DNA of 64,000 nt from Undaria pinnatifida (taxonomy: Eukaryota; Sar; Phaeophyceae; Laminariales; Alariaceae), in NCBI GenBank assembly GCA_012845835.1, contig JABAKD010000007.1:9273223-9337222 (forward strand), in the 5' to 3' direction. A model generated the notes under the pieces. That model was not told the DNA's origin. It ran no database searches and saw nothing but the letters and a program-made list of their open reading frames with translations. The position numbers were made by a program, and so were the translations under genes. This document shows, piece after piece, positions 53,313 to 63,015 of this stretch; positions within the stretch are counted from its first letter, which is position 1, and each line of letters starts with the position of its first letter.

Positions 53313-54151
53313 CTGTGACGGGACACATCTGCAAGATGTCCGAGAGGAACTGCTTGATCGTTCCCGCGGCGTCCGATTTGTAGCGCATAAAGTACACCCA
53401 CATATACCGTGAAAAATCGCCGCGCACGATGAAAGTATAACGCTTTCCCCCGTCAGACTCTACCACCTTAGGCCCACTCAAATCCACAAAAACCCTCCCG
53501 AGATTCTTATTTGCTCGAGTGTGTGTGAACTGCTTGATACCCCGACGAAGACCCTTCGCCATGGAGCACCCTTTGCACTCCAGCAGCTTTCCCTTGAGGA
53601 CGACCCTTTGCTGCTCCGCGGCCTTGCGGAGCAGTACCTTGTGGGAGTGTCCGGCCGCGCAGTGGTAGTCGTTTATGTTAACAACGCGCTTGTTTGGCAG
53701 TTTTCCCGGGGCGAGCACAGCACAGGCATCTCCCCTAGTGCTGCAGTCGACCCGGTAGCCGTGCAGGCTGTGCAGGTTCCCGGTCAACGGAAACACGATC
53801 GAACGCTCAGACTTGAGCTTGACTACAATCCCTGCGGGACGTCCTTCAAAAGTGTGACCGTGCTTCACGAGAGTAGGTAGGGAAAATAGATTGTATCGGA
53901 GGTCTGGCATGTGCGCATCATTAGTCAGCGTTACTCGTACACGACCGTTCCCGGATCGAAGGACAAATTTATTATCGCCGTATCCTCCGATCGTGCGGGT
54001 TGAGCCGTCAGCAATGCGCAGTTTCAAATTGCACTCTTTATAGTTGATCATGCCATCTGCGGAAGGCGTCATATGAGTAGACGCTCCACTATCGCAAAGC
54101 CAGGCCTCATCCCCTACTTGCTCAGCCGACTCTCGTGGAGCACGGTCACAC
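53281..54151 (-). pseudogene. Copia protease, GAG-pre-integrase and integrase N-terminal half
   Basis: Reads WLCDSGASTHMTP (aspartic protease D-S-G-A), YGDNKFVLRSGNGRVRVTL, a zinc finger in the pattern H...H...C-x-x-C (HCAAGHSHK...LECKGCSMAKG), then RVFVDLSGPKVVESDGGK (first catalytic Asp) and TFIVRGDFSRYMWVYFM. The frame is open from the arm junction at ~54151. A frameshift follows at ~53300. Confidence 0.85.
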
Positions 54152-54670
54152 TTTTTCCAGGCGCGCAATTGCCGGCAACTGAATCGGTGTGGGCTGAAGC
54201 GTCGCACTGGGCGTGCGATGCTCATAACCGCACGACAACGTCCGCTAACCCCGCAAACAAGTCGCCGTACGACATGTGGTACGATAACCCCCCCCCGGTA
54301 GTGCTTCTACCTTTCCTCAAGCCTGGCTACTGCAAGGTGAAGAGGAAAACCAAGTCTCAGCCGAAAGCACAGGAGTGTTTTTACCTGGGCCCTGCGTCTA
54401 TCCACCCCCGGGACGCCGTACGAGTGCTGACCAAACACCGTACTCTGCGTATCACGCGCCATGTCATCTGGCAACGCGTGTCGCCTTCACAACCTGTACC
54501 TGCCCCGATGCATGACTCCCTGTCCCACGAAGAGGGGAGGTCCGAGGCCAACGACAAGAGCACGTCAGATGGAGGTGGGGGGGGGGGTGATGCACGAGCT
54601 GGACGAAGGTCTGGCTCGCCTGACCGACCTCGACGTGACGTGGGGGTTTAATCTGCACGCGTTCTTGTGG
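54152..54670 (+). repeat. Right arm of Copia internal inverted repeat
   Basis: A plus-strand copy of integrase C-terminus and hinge (LPATESVWAEASHWACDAHN ... SPSQPVPAPMHDSLSHEEG). It replaces the end of gag, where the zinc knuckle would be expected. Confidence 0.85.
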
Positions 54671-55456
54671 CTCTTGCTCTTCAAGGCCGTCGATAGGAAA
54701 TTCCAAGGGAGTGGATGTACGTGTACACGTTCGCGGTTGTACCCCTTTACGACTAGTACCGACGTTTCGGTGTCTAATTCCCCTACTGGAACGTACTGGG
54801 GTGGATCCGACACAAACGCAGATAGGAAACCTACTCCTTTCCCGTAGTACCTGGCGTTCCTGGTCCAGGCAGTAAATTTGGGCTTCCCCCCACTAAATTG
54901 TGGGACAGCGATGTGTTTGAGAGCAAGGTAGAGGAATATCATATCCTACTCCCAACTCACCGCTGGGGTATGACCCCCATTCTACAGCCAACCTTGGCTG
55001 GTCTGGCTGACCCCTTGCTGGGCCAACCTCGACAGGAACAGCGGCTTCCCTGCGTCCCGTCACTCCAACACTACGCGAGGCATCCTCACGAAAAGTCGTC
55101 TCTCTTGCTGCTGTTGTATATCCTCGCTCTCCGCCTCCAGCAGTAGCAGCACCAGCAGCACAAATTTGTCGTACCGCAGCAGTGGGTTCAGCCCCTTGTT
55201 GGCTACCCCTTTCAGAAGCGCTGTCCTCAGCGCCGTTCCCCCTCACAGCAGTAGGTTCAGCCCCTCTCGGGCTGGCCCTTACAGCAGCGCTGCCCTCAGC
55301 GCTGCTGGACTCCGACGGGTCGTTGTTCTTCATGAGCTCGGCCATCGTCTCCCTCATATCACGCATCATCGATGCTTGTCTCTCCTTTATCACCAACTGA
55401 AGCTCACTCCTCAGCTACTGAATCTCATCCGAGGAGTCTCTTTCCTGTGCAGACAT
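54671..55456 (-). pseudogene. Copia gag N-terminal part
   Basis: An ATG at 55456 opens MSAQERDSSDEIQ followed by an in-frame TAG. It then continues LRSELQLVIKERQASMMR, AELMKNNDPSESSSAEGS and an Ala/Gly-rich region. After a frameshift at ~54935 it continues PQFSGGKPKFTAWTRNAR and YYGKGVGFLSAF. The order LTR, ~40 bp, ATG fits a gag start. The CCHC knuckle is missing because the inverted arm joins here. Confidence 0.65.
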
Positions 55457-55498
55457 CCTTGGCTCCTGGTACCAGAACTTCTACTGTCAAGCCACTAG

Positions 55499-55716
55499 TG
55501 TGTTGGTAGAGTCCAAGCCTGGATGCCCTGACTGCCTCGCGGTCTGATGAGTGTTCTTATCTTCGTTGTATTACAGAGCAGAGAGGAGAGAAGGAGCAGA
55601 AAGCAGAGTGCTGGAGCTCTTCTCTCATAAGAGAAATTGCATAAGAACGCCTATGAAGGTGTACGCAACCCTCTACAAGATTTGTAACCGTCATGCTGTG
55701 ATGATCCAAACTGACA
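55499..55716 (-). repeat. Copia 5' LTR
   Basis: The element-sense start TGTCAGTTTGGATCATC lies at 55716 and the end ...AACACA at 55499. It matches 50406-50625. The downstream CTAGTGGCTTGACAGTAG would be the primer site region. The tRNA used is not identified. Confidence 0.9.
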
Positions 55717-55721
55717 AGTGA

Positions 55722-56400
55722 TGGAGGGGGGCACAAGCTGCTCCCTACCACGCTCGCCCACGAGCCATAATCCCCCGTACCTGCCCAAACCACAAATACA
55801 CTGTCCATCAACTGGCCACAATGTAGCAATTCTCACTATGGCGGATACCCCGCAATGTCCCGTTCGCTATAGGCAATAGACGTTCCACATATCATTCCTT
55901 GGCTACCGTACATCCCGTAATACCCAAGTACCACACTATATTCGTTGATATAAGCTACGTTTAACAGATCTCAAGAGACTGCTGTGATGATGGCGCCATG
56001 TCGTCGTTCCTGTCGACGGCCACGTTCTCATGCACAAATATCGAGCACACGGATTACGCTGCAGAATCTCTCGTTTAGGAAAACTACGAGGTGCCTGCTT
56101 GAATCTTTGCGCCGCCGAGCTAAAGCCGCTTGTTGGTGCTCGACAGAGCGCCGCCACCGGGCAAGCAGAGGACCTCCCAGGAAAGATCGGAATATATGGC
56201 GAGAGTAAAGAGGTCTTGCAAGGAGGCGCGTGTGAACCGCCGGCGCATGCTCACACTGAGTGACGAAGGCCGTATGCTTCAGCTCTTCGGTCAGAGCGAT
56301 AATTGCGAAAACATTTCAGCCATGCCATCGAGAGCGTACAGTGCTACATCTCCCCCGTCGAAGCTGACACACAGCTCAATATGATGAAAACGATGCTCAC
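55722..56400. other. Mostly unannotated; possible LINE 5' region
   Basis: Broken plus-strand frames (YMARVKRSCKEARVNRRR, 56192-56245) might be the start of the LINE that follows. No motif fixes its 5' end. Confidence 0.35.
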
Positions 56401-56455
56401 TCGAATGGGCAAGACGTGTCACGTATAAGCGATCCAGAGTCCGATTGATCGTGGG

Positions 56456-57070
56456 ATGGATGAGGGCGACGTCGCGGTTGAGTGCATCAGTGCTAGATTG
56501 ATGAAGGTTCGCATCCAACTCAGAGGGGAATCTAACGGTGTGTCTTTCATTGTAGGCTATGCTCCCACTCTCGACAAGAGCACCAGCGAAAAGGATTACT
56601 TTTGGAGTTCACTTGACGAGGTGGTCAAGGGGGTACCCAGTAGGGACCACCTCCTTGTCCTCATGGACGCAAATGCTCGTACAGGCTTGAGAGGGATCGG
56701 GTGGACCGAAAGCAAAGTATTGGGTGCATACAGTCGTGACGAGCTGAACGACAACGGAGAGCGACTATTGACTTACGCAACTGATAACAAACTCGCCCTC
56801 CTCAACACGTACTATGCTACACCTGCTCGTGGTATATAGTACACGTTTCAGAGCCCTAACCGAGGAAAGGACCGGTACAGGCTTGCCTACATACTGACAC
56901 GGCAAGTGGATAGACGATTGGTACGTAATGTCACTGTGCGGACCCCACCCAGGGAGAATGCTGAGTCGGAACACAACCTCGTAATCGGAAATATTCGCCT
57001 TTTGGGCCGCATCGCACCAAATCGTCCAAAGAGAGTTATCAAAACCAGCGAGCTCCTGATCTACCAAGGT
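56456..57070 (+). pseudogene. LINE endonuclease domain fragment
   Basis: Reads GVSFIVGYAPTLDKSTSE, HLLVLMDANARTGLRG (the L-x-G-D/M-x-D-x-N-A-R type box of exonuclease-endonuclease-phosphatase folds) and DNGERLLTYATDNKLALLN. After a TAG at 56837-56839 it continues YTFQSPNRGKDRYRLAYI and SEHNLVIGNIRL (SDH box altered to SEH). The N-terminal catalytic blocks are missing or unreadable. Confidence 0.7.
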
Positions 57071-57072
57071 TA

Positions 57073-58850
57073 ATGGCGGACCCGCATCTCCGGATGAATT
57101 TGCAAAACGCGATAGCAGCCAAGCTTGCCTCTCCGACACCCGGTTATAATGCCGGAAGCGTTGATGACATAGCGTCATTACTGACTGAGACGCTACTGTC
57201 AAATGCTGCCGACATAGCGCCCCCTATTCGGCGCAAACAAGTACCGAGGGGCTGGTGTGCGGCCGAGGCGACGAAAGCGCAGTTGCACGCACGATGGGAG
57301 GATAGGGAAGACGCGAGGAAACGGGTTCGTTTTGCTCCAAACGATCGTGGTCTACGGCAAGCCTTGAAGGCGACCACCAAACAGCTGAAACGCACGCGGG
57401 CGGAAACTGTTCAGAGGTTCTTCGAAGATTACGTTAGCCAACTGGAAGGGCGCATCCGAGAAGGTGACCAATTTGGATTCTACAAACATCTCAAAGGGAT
57501 AGATGTAAAAGGGAAGAGGGCGCTTAACTCGCAGTACATCAAAGACGAGGAAGGTCGAATGCTGCGGGATAATGCCCTCGTCCGCGAACGGGGGGTGAGG
57601 TGGTTTCACAAACTGCTTAACACCAAGTCGCCGATCCTTGATCCGAGCATTGTGGACGAGCTTAAGCAGTGGCCCCCGTGCAGATCACTGGACGGTGTCC
57701 CGTCTAGGTACGAAGTAGAGGAGGCGATCCGTGCGTTGGCGAACAGAAAGGCGGTAGGGCCCGATGGTCTCCCGGCCGAGGTTTGGCCGACGAAGGAGAA
57801 ACACCCTCGGAAAGTTTCACAATATCATCGTCGATGTGTGGAGGGGAGGTGGCGTACCGCAACAATGGAAATATGCAACGATTAAGGTGCTTCACAAGAA
57901 GAAAGATCGGACTGAGTGTGGCAATTATCGTGGCATCTCCCTCGTGGCTCACGCCGGCAAAGTACTCCTCAAAGTCACCGCGGGTCGTCTGAGTGACTAT
58001 TGCGAACGTGAGAACATTCTGCCGGAGGAACAGTGTGGGTTCAGACCCCAACGCTTGACGGTTGACATGATGCTCGTAGTGCGACGACTGCAGGATCTGG
58101 CGCGGGAGAAGGACACCCCCTTGTACTTGTGATTTATCGACCTCACCAAAGCATACGACTCCGTCGACCGAACCCTCTAATGGGATGTCCTTGCTCGTTT
58201 TATCGTGCCACCGAGAATGCTCGCCGTCATCCGCCAATTCCACGACGGCATGCAAGCATGCGTGCGGTTGGATGATGGAAAGTGCTCGGGTAAGTTCGAC
58301 GTGGGGCAAGGTCTCAGGCAAGGACGCGTGCTCGCGCCACTGCTGTTCAACATGTTTTTCACGGCGGTACTGCGTGTGGCCGAGAAACGCTTTCTCGCTG
58401 ATGCAGCCATCACGGGCAACATGGTGCAGCTCCGACGAAAGGAGGAAGGCGAGAAGAAGGGCACTTCACGCACAGGCAAAGTCGACGGGCGGAGGGGGAA
58501 GGAGGGGGATGAGGTGCAGATTGTAAGGTATGCTGTACGCGGACGATGCGGGCATCGTATCGCAATCATCAGAACGGCTAGAGAGGATGATGACGGTGAT
58601 CGTGACTGCGTGCTCGTCGTTCGGGCTTACGGTATCCGAGGAAAAAACGGGGATAATGTGCCTGGAAACCAAAGGCGGGGGGAAGGTGTCCTTCACAATC
58701 AATGCAGCCGGCCAGGTATACAAACAAAAATCGAGTTTGTGTACTTGGGCGGGGCTATCACCGCAGACAGAGACTTTAGCATTCAAATAACGCGGCGTCT
58801 TCAGAGGGCTTAGGCGTGCTTCCAGCGGTACAAGATGGAAATATGTGATC
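57073..58850 (+). pseudogene. LINE reverse transcriptase
   Basis: Frame 1 (57073-57885) reads from MADPHLRMNLQNAIAAKL to [19 protein letters not shown]. Then a +/-1 shift: [54 protein letters not shown]. After TGA (58131) it continues FIDLTKAYDSVDRTL (first catalytic Asp block), [17 protein letters not shown] and, after another shift, [16 protein letters not shown] (catalytic ADD at ~58530). All RT blocks are recognisable. At least four disabling changes exist. Confidence 0.85.
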
Positions 58851-59595
58851 ACCCGGGTGTGCGCTTACTGTTGAAGGTGCGGTTGCTGAAAGCTGAGGTG
58901 GTCGAGACACTTCTTTACGGTTGCATGACGTGGAGCCCGAAGAAGCCTGACTATGACAGGCTATGACAGGTTCACCACTCCATGCTCCTCCGATGCCTTG
59001 GATGTCGGAAACGGAAGCGCGACGACCACACCCTATCGTACGCTGACGCGCTTGCCAATACAGCTTCCGAGAGCATAGAGGCGATAGTGCGCAAACGAGG
59101 ATATTGTTTGCGGGATTCGTAGCACGTATGGGGGAGGAGCGTCTGCCACAGAGGGTGGCGTTTGGGGAGCTTGTTGGGGGTAAGGGCTACTCAGGGGAGC
59201 AAGAAAAAGACTGGATGGCTCATCTGAAGGAGGATATGTCGGTCTTCGGAATGCAATTTGAAGGGTGGCGAAAGGCTGCTCAGAAGGCTGGCAGATGGTT
59301 TCGACGAGTAGAGGAGGGTGCCGAGTTGTTCATGCTGAATTGGCATGAAACGGAGAGACGCAAAGCTGCAGAGCGACACGCAAAGGCTGAGGCAGCGCCA
59401 TCCACCGTCGGCATCTCTAAGCGGCCGGAGGGAGGGGGAAGCGGGGGGGGGGGCGGGGGGGGGGCGGGGGGGGGGGGGATGGGGGGGGAATGGGGGGGGA
59501 ATGGGGGACGTTATGCCCAAGAGACTGAATGCAGTCTGGGTTTGACTATCATCGTCTTAAAAGTTATGGGCCTTCCAATGGCCGTCACAAGATAG
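58851..59595 (+). pseudogene. LINE C-terminal domain
   Basis: VETLLYGCMTWSPKKPDYD, then HHSMLLRCLG and LFAGFVARMGEERLPQRV, ending KDWMAHLKEDMSVFGMQF and Gly-rich sequence. This is the conserved region after RT in LINEs that lack a terminal RNase H. Stops occur at 58810 and ~58966. Confidence 0.65.
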
Positions 59596-59725
59596 TGTAA
59601 TACTGCCCTAACTTCTTCGCTATGCTGCGTTCTCTCCCCAGTGCCATTTGATGATGCACTTGATACCCTCTATGAGCCCAATGCCGTCTTTAGTCAGTTC
59701 CTAGGGTCTGCTAGTATGAGATTTT

Positions 59726-59880
59726 TTTCTCGTTTCCTTTCTTTGCTTCCTCTTCTTGTTTTACCCTTTCTTGCTTTTCTTTTCTTTTCTTTTCTTTCCT
59801 TTCCTTTTTCGTTTTATTTTTTTGCTTTTTTCTCTTTTCTTTCCTTTCCTTTCTTTTCTTATTTGTTCTTTGTTTCTTCT
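59726..59880. repeat. TTTTCT/CCTTT pyrimidine tract
   Basis: Near-pure pyrimidines in the LINE 3' untranslated region. Frames are Phe/Leu/Ser repeats. Confidence 0.8.
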
Positions 59881-60083
59881 GGTGGAGGCATGAATTGCGT
59901 CAGCTGTGATATATGCGTGTACCACCTTGGGTTGTTTGTGTTTTTCCCCAGGGTATTCCTCAGCTCCAGAGTGACTGGAGCCTGTCCTGCGACCACGGAC
60001 TTGATTATGCGAGTTAATGTGTGAAATAACAACAACAACAACAACAACAATAACTAGGGGCGAGTCTGTTTCTCTAAACGAGG

Positions 60084-60799
60084 ACGCACCGTGTCTCTGG
60101 TCTGCCTTGCTTGGTGTCGCCCTGTCTTCCAATCTCCGAGCTTTTCAAATTCAAACTGTTCGCGGGTTTTCATGTACGGGTGTGTCTTTTGATTCTTGAG
60201 CACACTGCTCGAAAAAAATCAAAAACGCCGAAAGGCCACTCTACTGCTGCTGTTGGTGGGCTGCAAACAGGCTTTGCTGCGGGCCATTGGTAGAGCCGGG
60301 AGAGTCTTCCGCACCTGTGGTGTTGGCGTGGGTGGCGCGTTTGTGGCACGTTGCGTTTTATGTAGGCCACAGATCGTCGGTCTCCAACGAACGCGAGACG
60401 AGCCTTCTGATTTCAAAAATTGTTTGCTAGCTGTTACGTCTTCGTAGCAAAGAGCTAAATTTGCGCCGCTTCAGGCACTCTTGATGCCGCGTCAGCCTGT
60501 TTGCCGTGAGCAATCCCGCAGAGCGTCCACCAGGAACCGGGCAGCCTCTTCGGGAGAGTGCTTGAGTGTTGTGGATGCCGTCTGGCGTGTCCGGGATGCC
60601 CTGTGGAAGATGATGTGTGCCTCGATGTGTTGGTTTCCAGGCTGCCTGGTCGATTGTTTAATTTTTATATGGGATTCTACTATGTTTTTTTTTCCCTCGC
60701 AAACTGGGCCATCACCCTACGTTAACCAAGTTATTATTATCTCGATTTTCTTCCCCCCACAGCCCAAATTACGATTCAAAATCCTTCATGCAAGTAGCT
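60084..60799 (-). repeat. Right arm of the ~0.7-kb inverted repeat
   Basis: Reverse complement of 45529-46230 with moderate divergence (ACGCACCGTGTCTCTGG at the inner end; TTCATGCAAGTAGCT at the outer end). The LINE tail ends 31 bp before it. Confidence 0.85.
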
Positions 60800-60965
60800 T
60801 ATATCCTCCCGAGGTGGAGCTGGCTCAACATGCGAACCATGGCCAATCAGAAAGTCAGTCGGCCGGTGGGGTTGGGACTTCCACACCGTGCGGGGAGGTA
60901 TCATGTGTGGATGGATTCTGATCCCGGCATGCGACCCTGTCGTGCCCGGGTGACGCCTGCTTTGT
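60800..60965 (+). repeat. Satellite unit related to 44760-45535
   Basis: TATATCCTCCCGAGGTGGAG, GACTTCCACACCGTGCGGGG and ATGCGACCCTGTCG match the satellite in the same (plus) orientation, although the adjoining arm is inverted. Confidence 0.6.
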
Positions 60966-61719
60966 GTATGAATCCTGTCCAATGCGCGATCAGACAACAC
61001 TGACATATTTTAATTTTCGTCTCGTAAAAATTGAGCCTGAAATACTTAGCTGACAAAATCGTAAGCGCTGTAGTCGCGTGCTGTATCTACAAGAATTGAG
61101 CGATTGAGACAGTTAGCAACAATCGGCAGCATTGCAACAGCATTCGAGGAGTTGAATGGCAAAGGCAGTCACACCACCGTGTTCCGCGCCCGGAACAACG
61201 TCAGCACGTTTATCACGATCAGACAACACACAGACAGTCGATCTGGGAGGCTCGGATCAAGATGATACTATTATATCATGCATTGTATATTTCAGAAGCT
61301 GGCTCAGAGCACCTCTCTTAGTGGCTACAAAGACGACACGCAGCGGACATGGTCATCGACCTTACTTGCTCCTGATGCTTGATTGAGTTAAAATATCATA
61401 AGAAACGCACTTGACACGTTTTGTCGCCAGACTAAAGGGTCAGCCGGCGTGTGGTTGGGCTTATCCGATCGAAATCTGATGAATGAAGCTCGGAATCGGA
61501 CTCATTAAAAAAAACGGTAGCTATTAGTCTAGTCTAATACTAGTACATTGTTATGATTATTAGTCTCTATTGAACTCTTGGCATTACCTTACATATTTCA
61601 CGTGCAGACTATGATTGTGTGTGGTGACATTTTTTGCTCTACCAAGTATTGAATCGAACAATTCGAAGTGCTGCCCTGCCCTACCCATGCGGAGTATTTG
61701 TACGTATAGATATATATAT
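60966..61719. other. Unannotated stretch
   Basis: Nothing recognised. Confidence 0.4.
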
Positions 61720-61885
61720 TCGGCCGGGCACGCCAGTATCCACGCGGTTCCATTTCCTTGGGTGCCGGGGAGTAATATTGAAGTTCGAGCCCGCGGGGAA
61801 AATCGTAATAAACTACTATTGGCGGGTAGTGGGTTTCGAACCTGCGACCAAACAAACCCATGGTCCTGCCGATGACGCCTTTTGT
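61720..61885 (-). mobile_element. tRNA-derived SINE C
   Basis: Minus strand from ~61880: GGCGTCATCGGCAGGACCAT, then TCGCAGGTTCGAAACCCACT (B box) and a body containing TAGTTTATTACGATTTTCCC and CACCCAAGGAAATGGAACCG. The cloverleaf is incomplete. Confidence 0.55.
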
Positions 61886-62280
61886 TAGGGTATTAGAGGG
61901 TACTACCGTATAGTCCGTTCTACCCCTGCTAAAACGCCAGTTACCTGCCCAGCACTAAGCGTTTGACCATGGTATAAAAAGGAATCACGAGTAGTATTAA
62001 CCACGATTTTTGCCGCCGCGAAAGGGATTACCCCGCCGGGTGCTCTTGGGGCGCTAGGCGATAGGGCCCTTCGCCGACCTGCTGTGGTCGCCCTTTGCAC
62101 CACAGCCGCACAACACCCCCGATCAGGATTAACGTCAACTCTCATACCGGTATACCTGGCATCTTTCTACCTGTACACTCCTTCCTCGCCGCCCGTCTCT
62201 TCCTGACTGAAGGTCATCTGTCGTTCAACGGTTGGTGCGACATGGCGCAGGATACGACGACTACCGCGCTGGCTGATAGT
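61886..62280. other. Unannotated stretch
   Basis: Nothing recognised. Confidence 0.4.
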
Positions 62281-62549
62281 GACCCAGGCTACGGTAGGGG
62301 GGTCCCCTTTTGGGCCTTTTATTTCAGTGGCTAGGGGTCACTCGCGCGAGTAACCCCTTTGTTCCTATGCAATCTTACGTTTTCTTTATATTTCACATTG
62401 ACGAAATCAATCCGCAATGCAAAGGTGATCTAAGCTGCGGCAAACCAAGTTCCTAAACCATCTTCATCCGTAGGGTACAGAGCTACTCGTGCGAGTGGCT
62501 CAAACACACCAGTGAAAATGGGGGTACCCCCCCTACCGTAGCCTTGGTC
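62281..62549 (+). mobile_element. M2 MITE, intact, TSD TAGT
   Basis: 269 bp from GACCCAGGCTACGGTAGGGG to CCCCCTACCGTAGCCTTGGT, C. TAGT lies at 62277-62280 and 62550-62553. Internal palindromes GGGTCACTCGCGCGAGTAAC (~62335) and GAGCTACTCGTGCGAGTGGC (~62480) lie near the two ends. Best reference copy of the family. Confidence 0.9.
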
Positions 62550-62900
62550 TAGTGTCTTGGCTACGGCGCGGATCTTCGCGGTCCTGCTGGCGGGGTTTCT
62601 GGCGTCCAAGTATCCCAAACGTGAACGTGAGTGACGTCTCGACGGCTGCGGTAGGTGCGCTCCTATGAATGGCATACGAGGTTTCGCATACGAGGACCGT
62701 ACTAGATTTTCTCACCAAGACCTCCACTGACTGGAACATCCCTTGTGTTCGAAACTCGACGAGCAAACCTTATCCGTGATCTAAGGCGACATCGGACCAA
62801 GCAGCAGCAGTAGTAGTAGCAGTTCAAACGTCCCGAGTAGTCCTTCAGTTGTGAGCTCCATTAATAGAAATGATTGAGCGCCCAAAGGTACCCCCCCCCC
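62550..62900. other. Unannotated stretch
   Basis: An AGC/AGT run at 62800-62822. No gene. Confidence 0.4.
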
Positions 62901-63015
62901 CCCCTTTGGTCGTTGAAAACCCGACACGCGCCGTCCCCGCATTGTAGGAATACGAGGGTCTATGGTCATACGACCACACGGCCATGCTCGAATATCGAGT
63001 ATACCCCCCCCCACC
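62901..63015 (+). repeat. Third copy of the 24700-24915 repeat family
   Basis: GTTGAAAACCCGACACGCGC, TACGAGGGTCTATGGTCATA and a C run match the tandem units at 24711 and 24836. Confidence 0.65.

Larger units (their letters stand above)
50406..55716 (-). mobile_element. Copia LTR retrotransposon, complete ends, rearranged inside
   Basis: Two ~218-bp LTRs bound the element, with AGTGA at 50401-50405 and 55717-55721 as a 5-bp target duplication, the size expected for Copia. Minus-strand order is gag, (inverted segment), protease/GAG-pre-integrase/integrase, linker, truncated RT and RNase H: Copia order, with integrase before RT. It is non-autonomous. Gag has a stop and a frameshift, most of RT is deleted, the integrase frame is broken, and a ~520-bp piece is duplicated in inverse orientation. 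Confidence 0.9.
56401..60052 (+). mobile_element. LINE (non-LTR retrotransposon), APE-type, degenerate
   Basis: An endonuclease fragment, reverse transcriptase and a C-terminal domain in order, then an untranslated region with a TTTTCT-rich block (59726-59880) and a terminal AATAACAACAACAACAACAA-like tail (60023-60052), as expected at the 3' end of a LINE. It carries frameshifts and stops. A poly-G run (59440-59515) also breaks the end of ORF2. Confidence 0.8.

Noticed and set aside
55499..55716. Copia LTR ends placed at TGTT (50408 and 55501)
   Set aside because: Placing the ends two bases further out (50406 and 55499) gives the perfect AGTGA duplication, so the outer boundary was preferred.
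45529..60799. Maverick/Polinton transposon
   Set aside because: The long inverted arms and ~15 kb span fit, but no polymerase B, retroviral-like integrase of that class, ATPase or capsid gene was seen. The interior is explained by LINE and Copia sequence.
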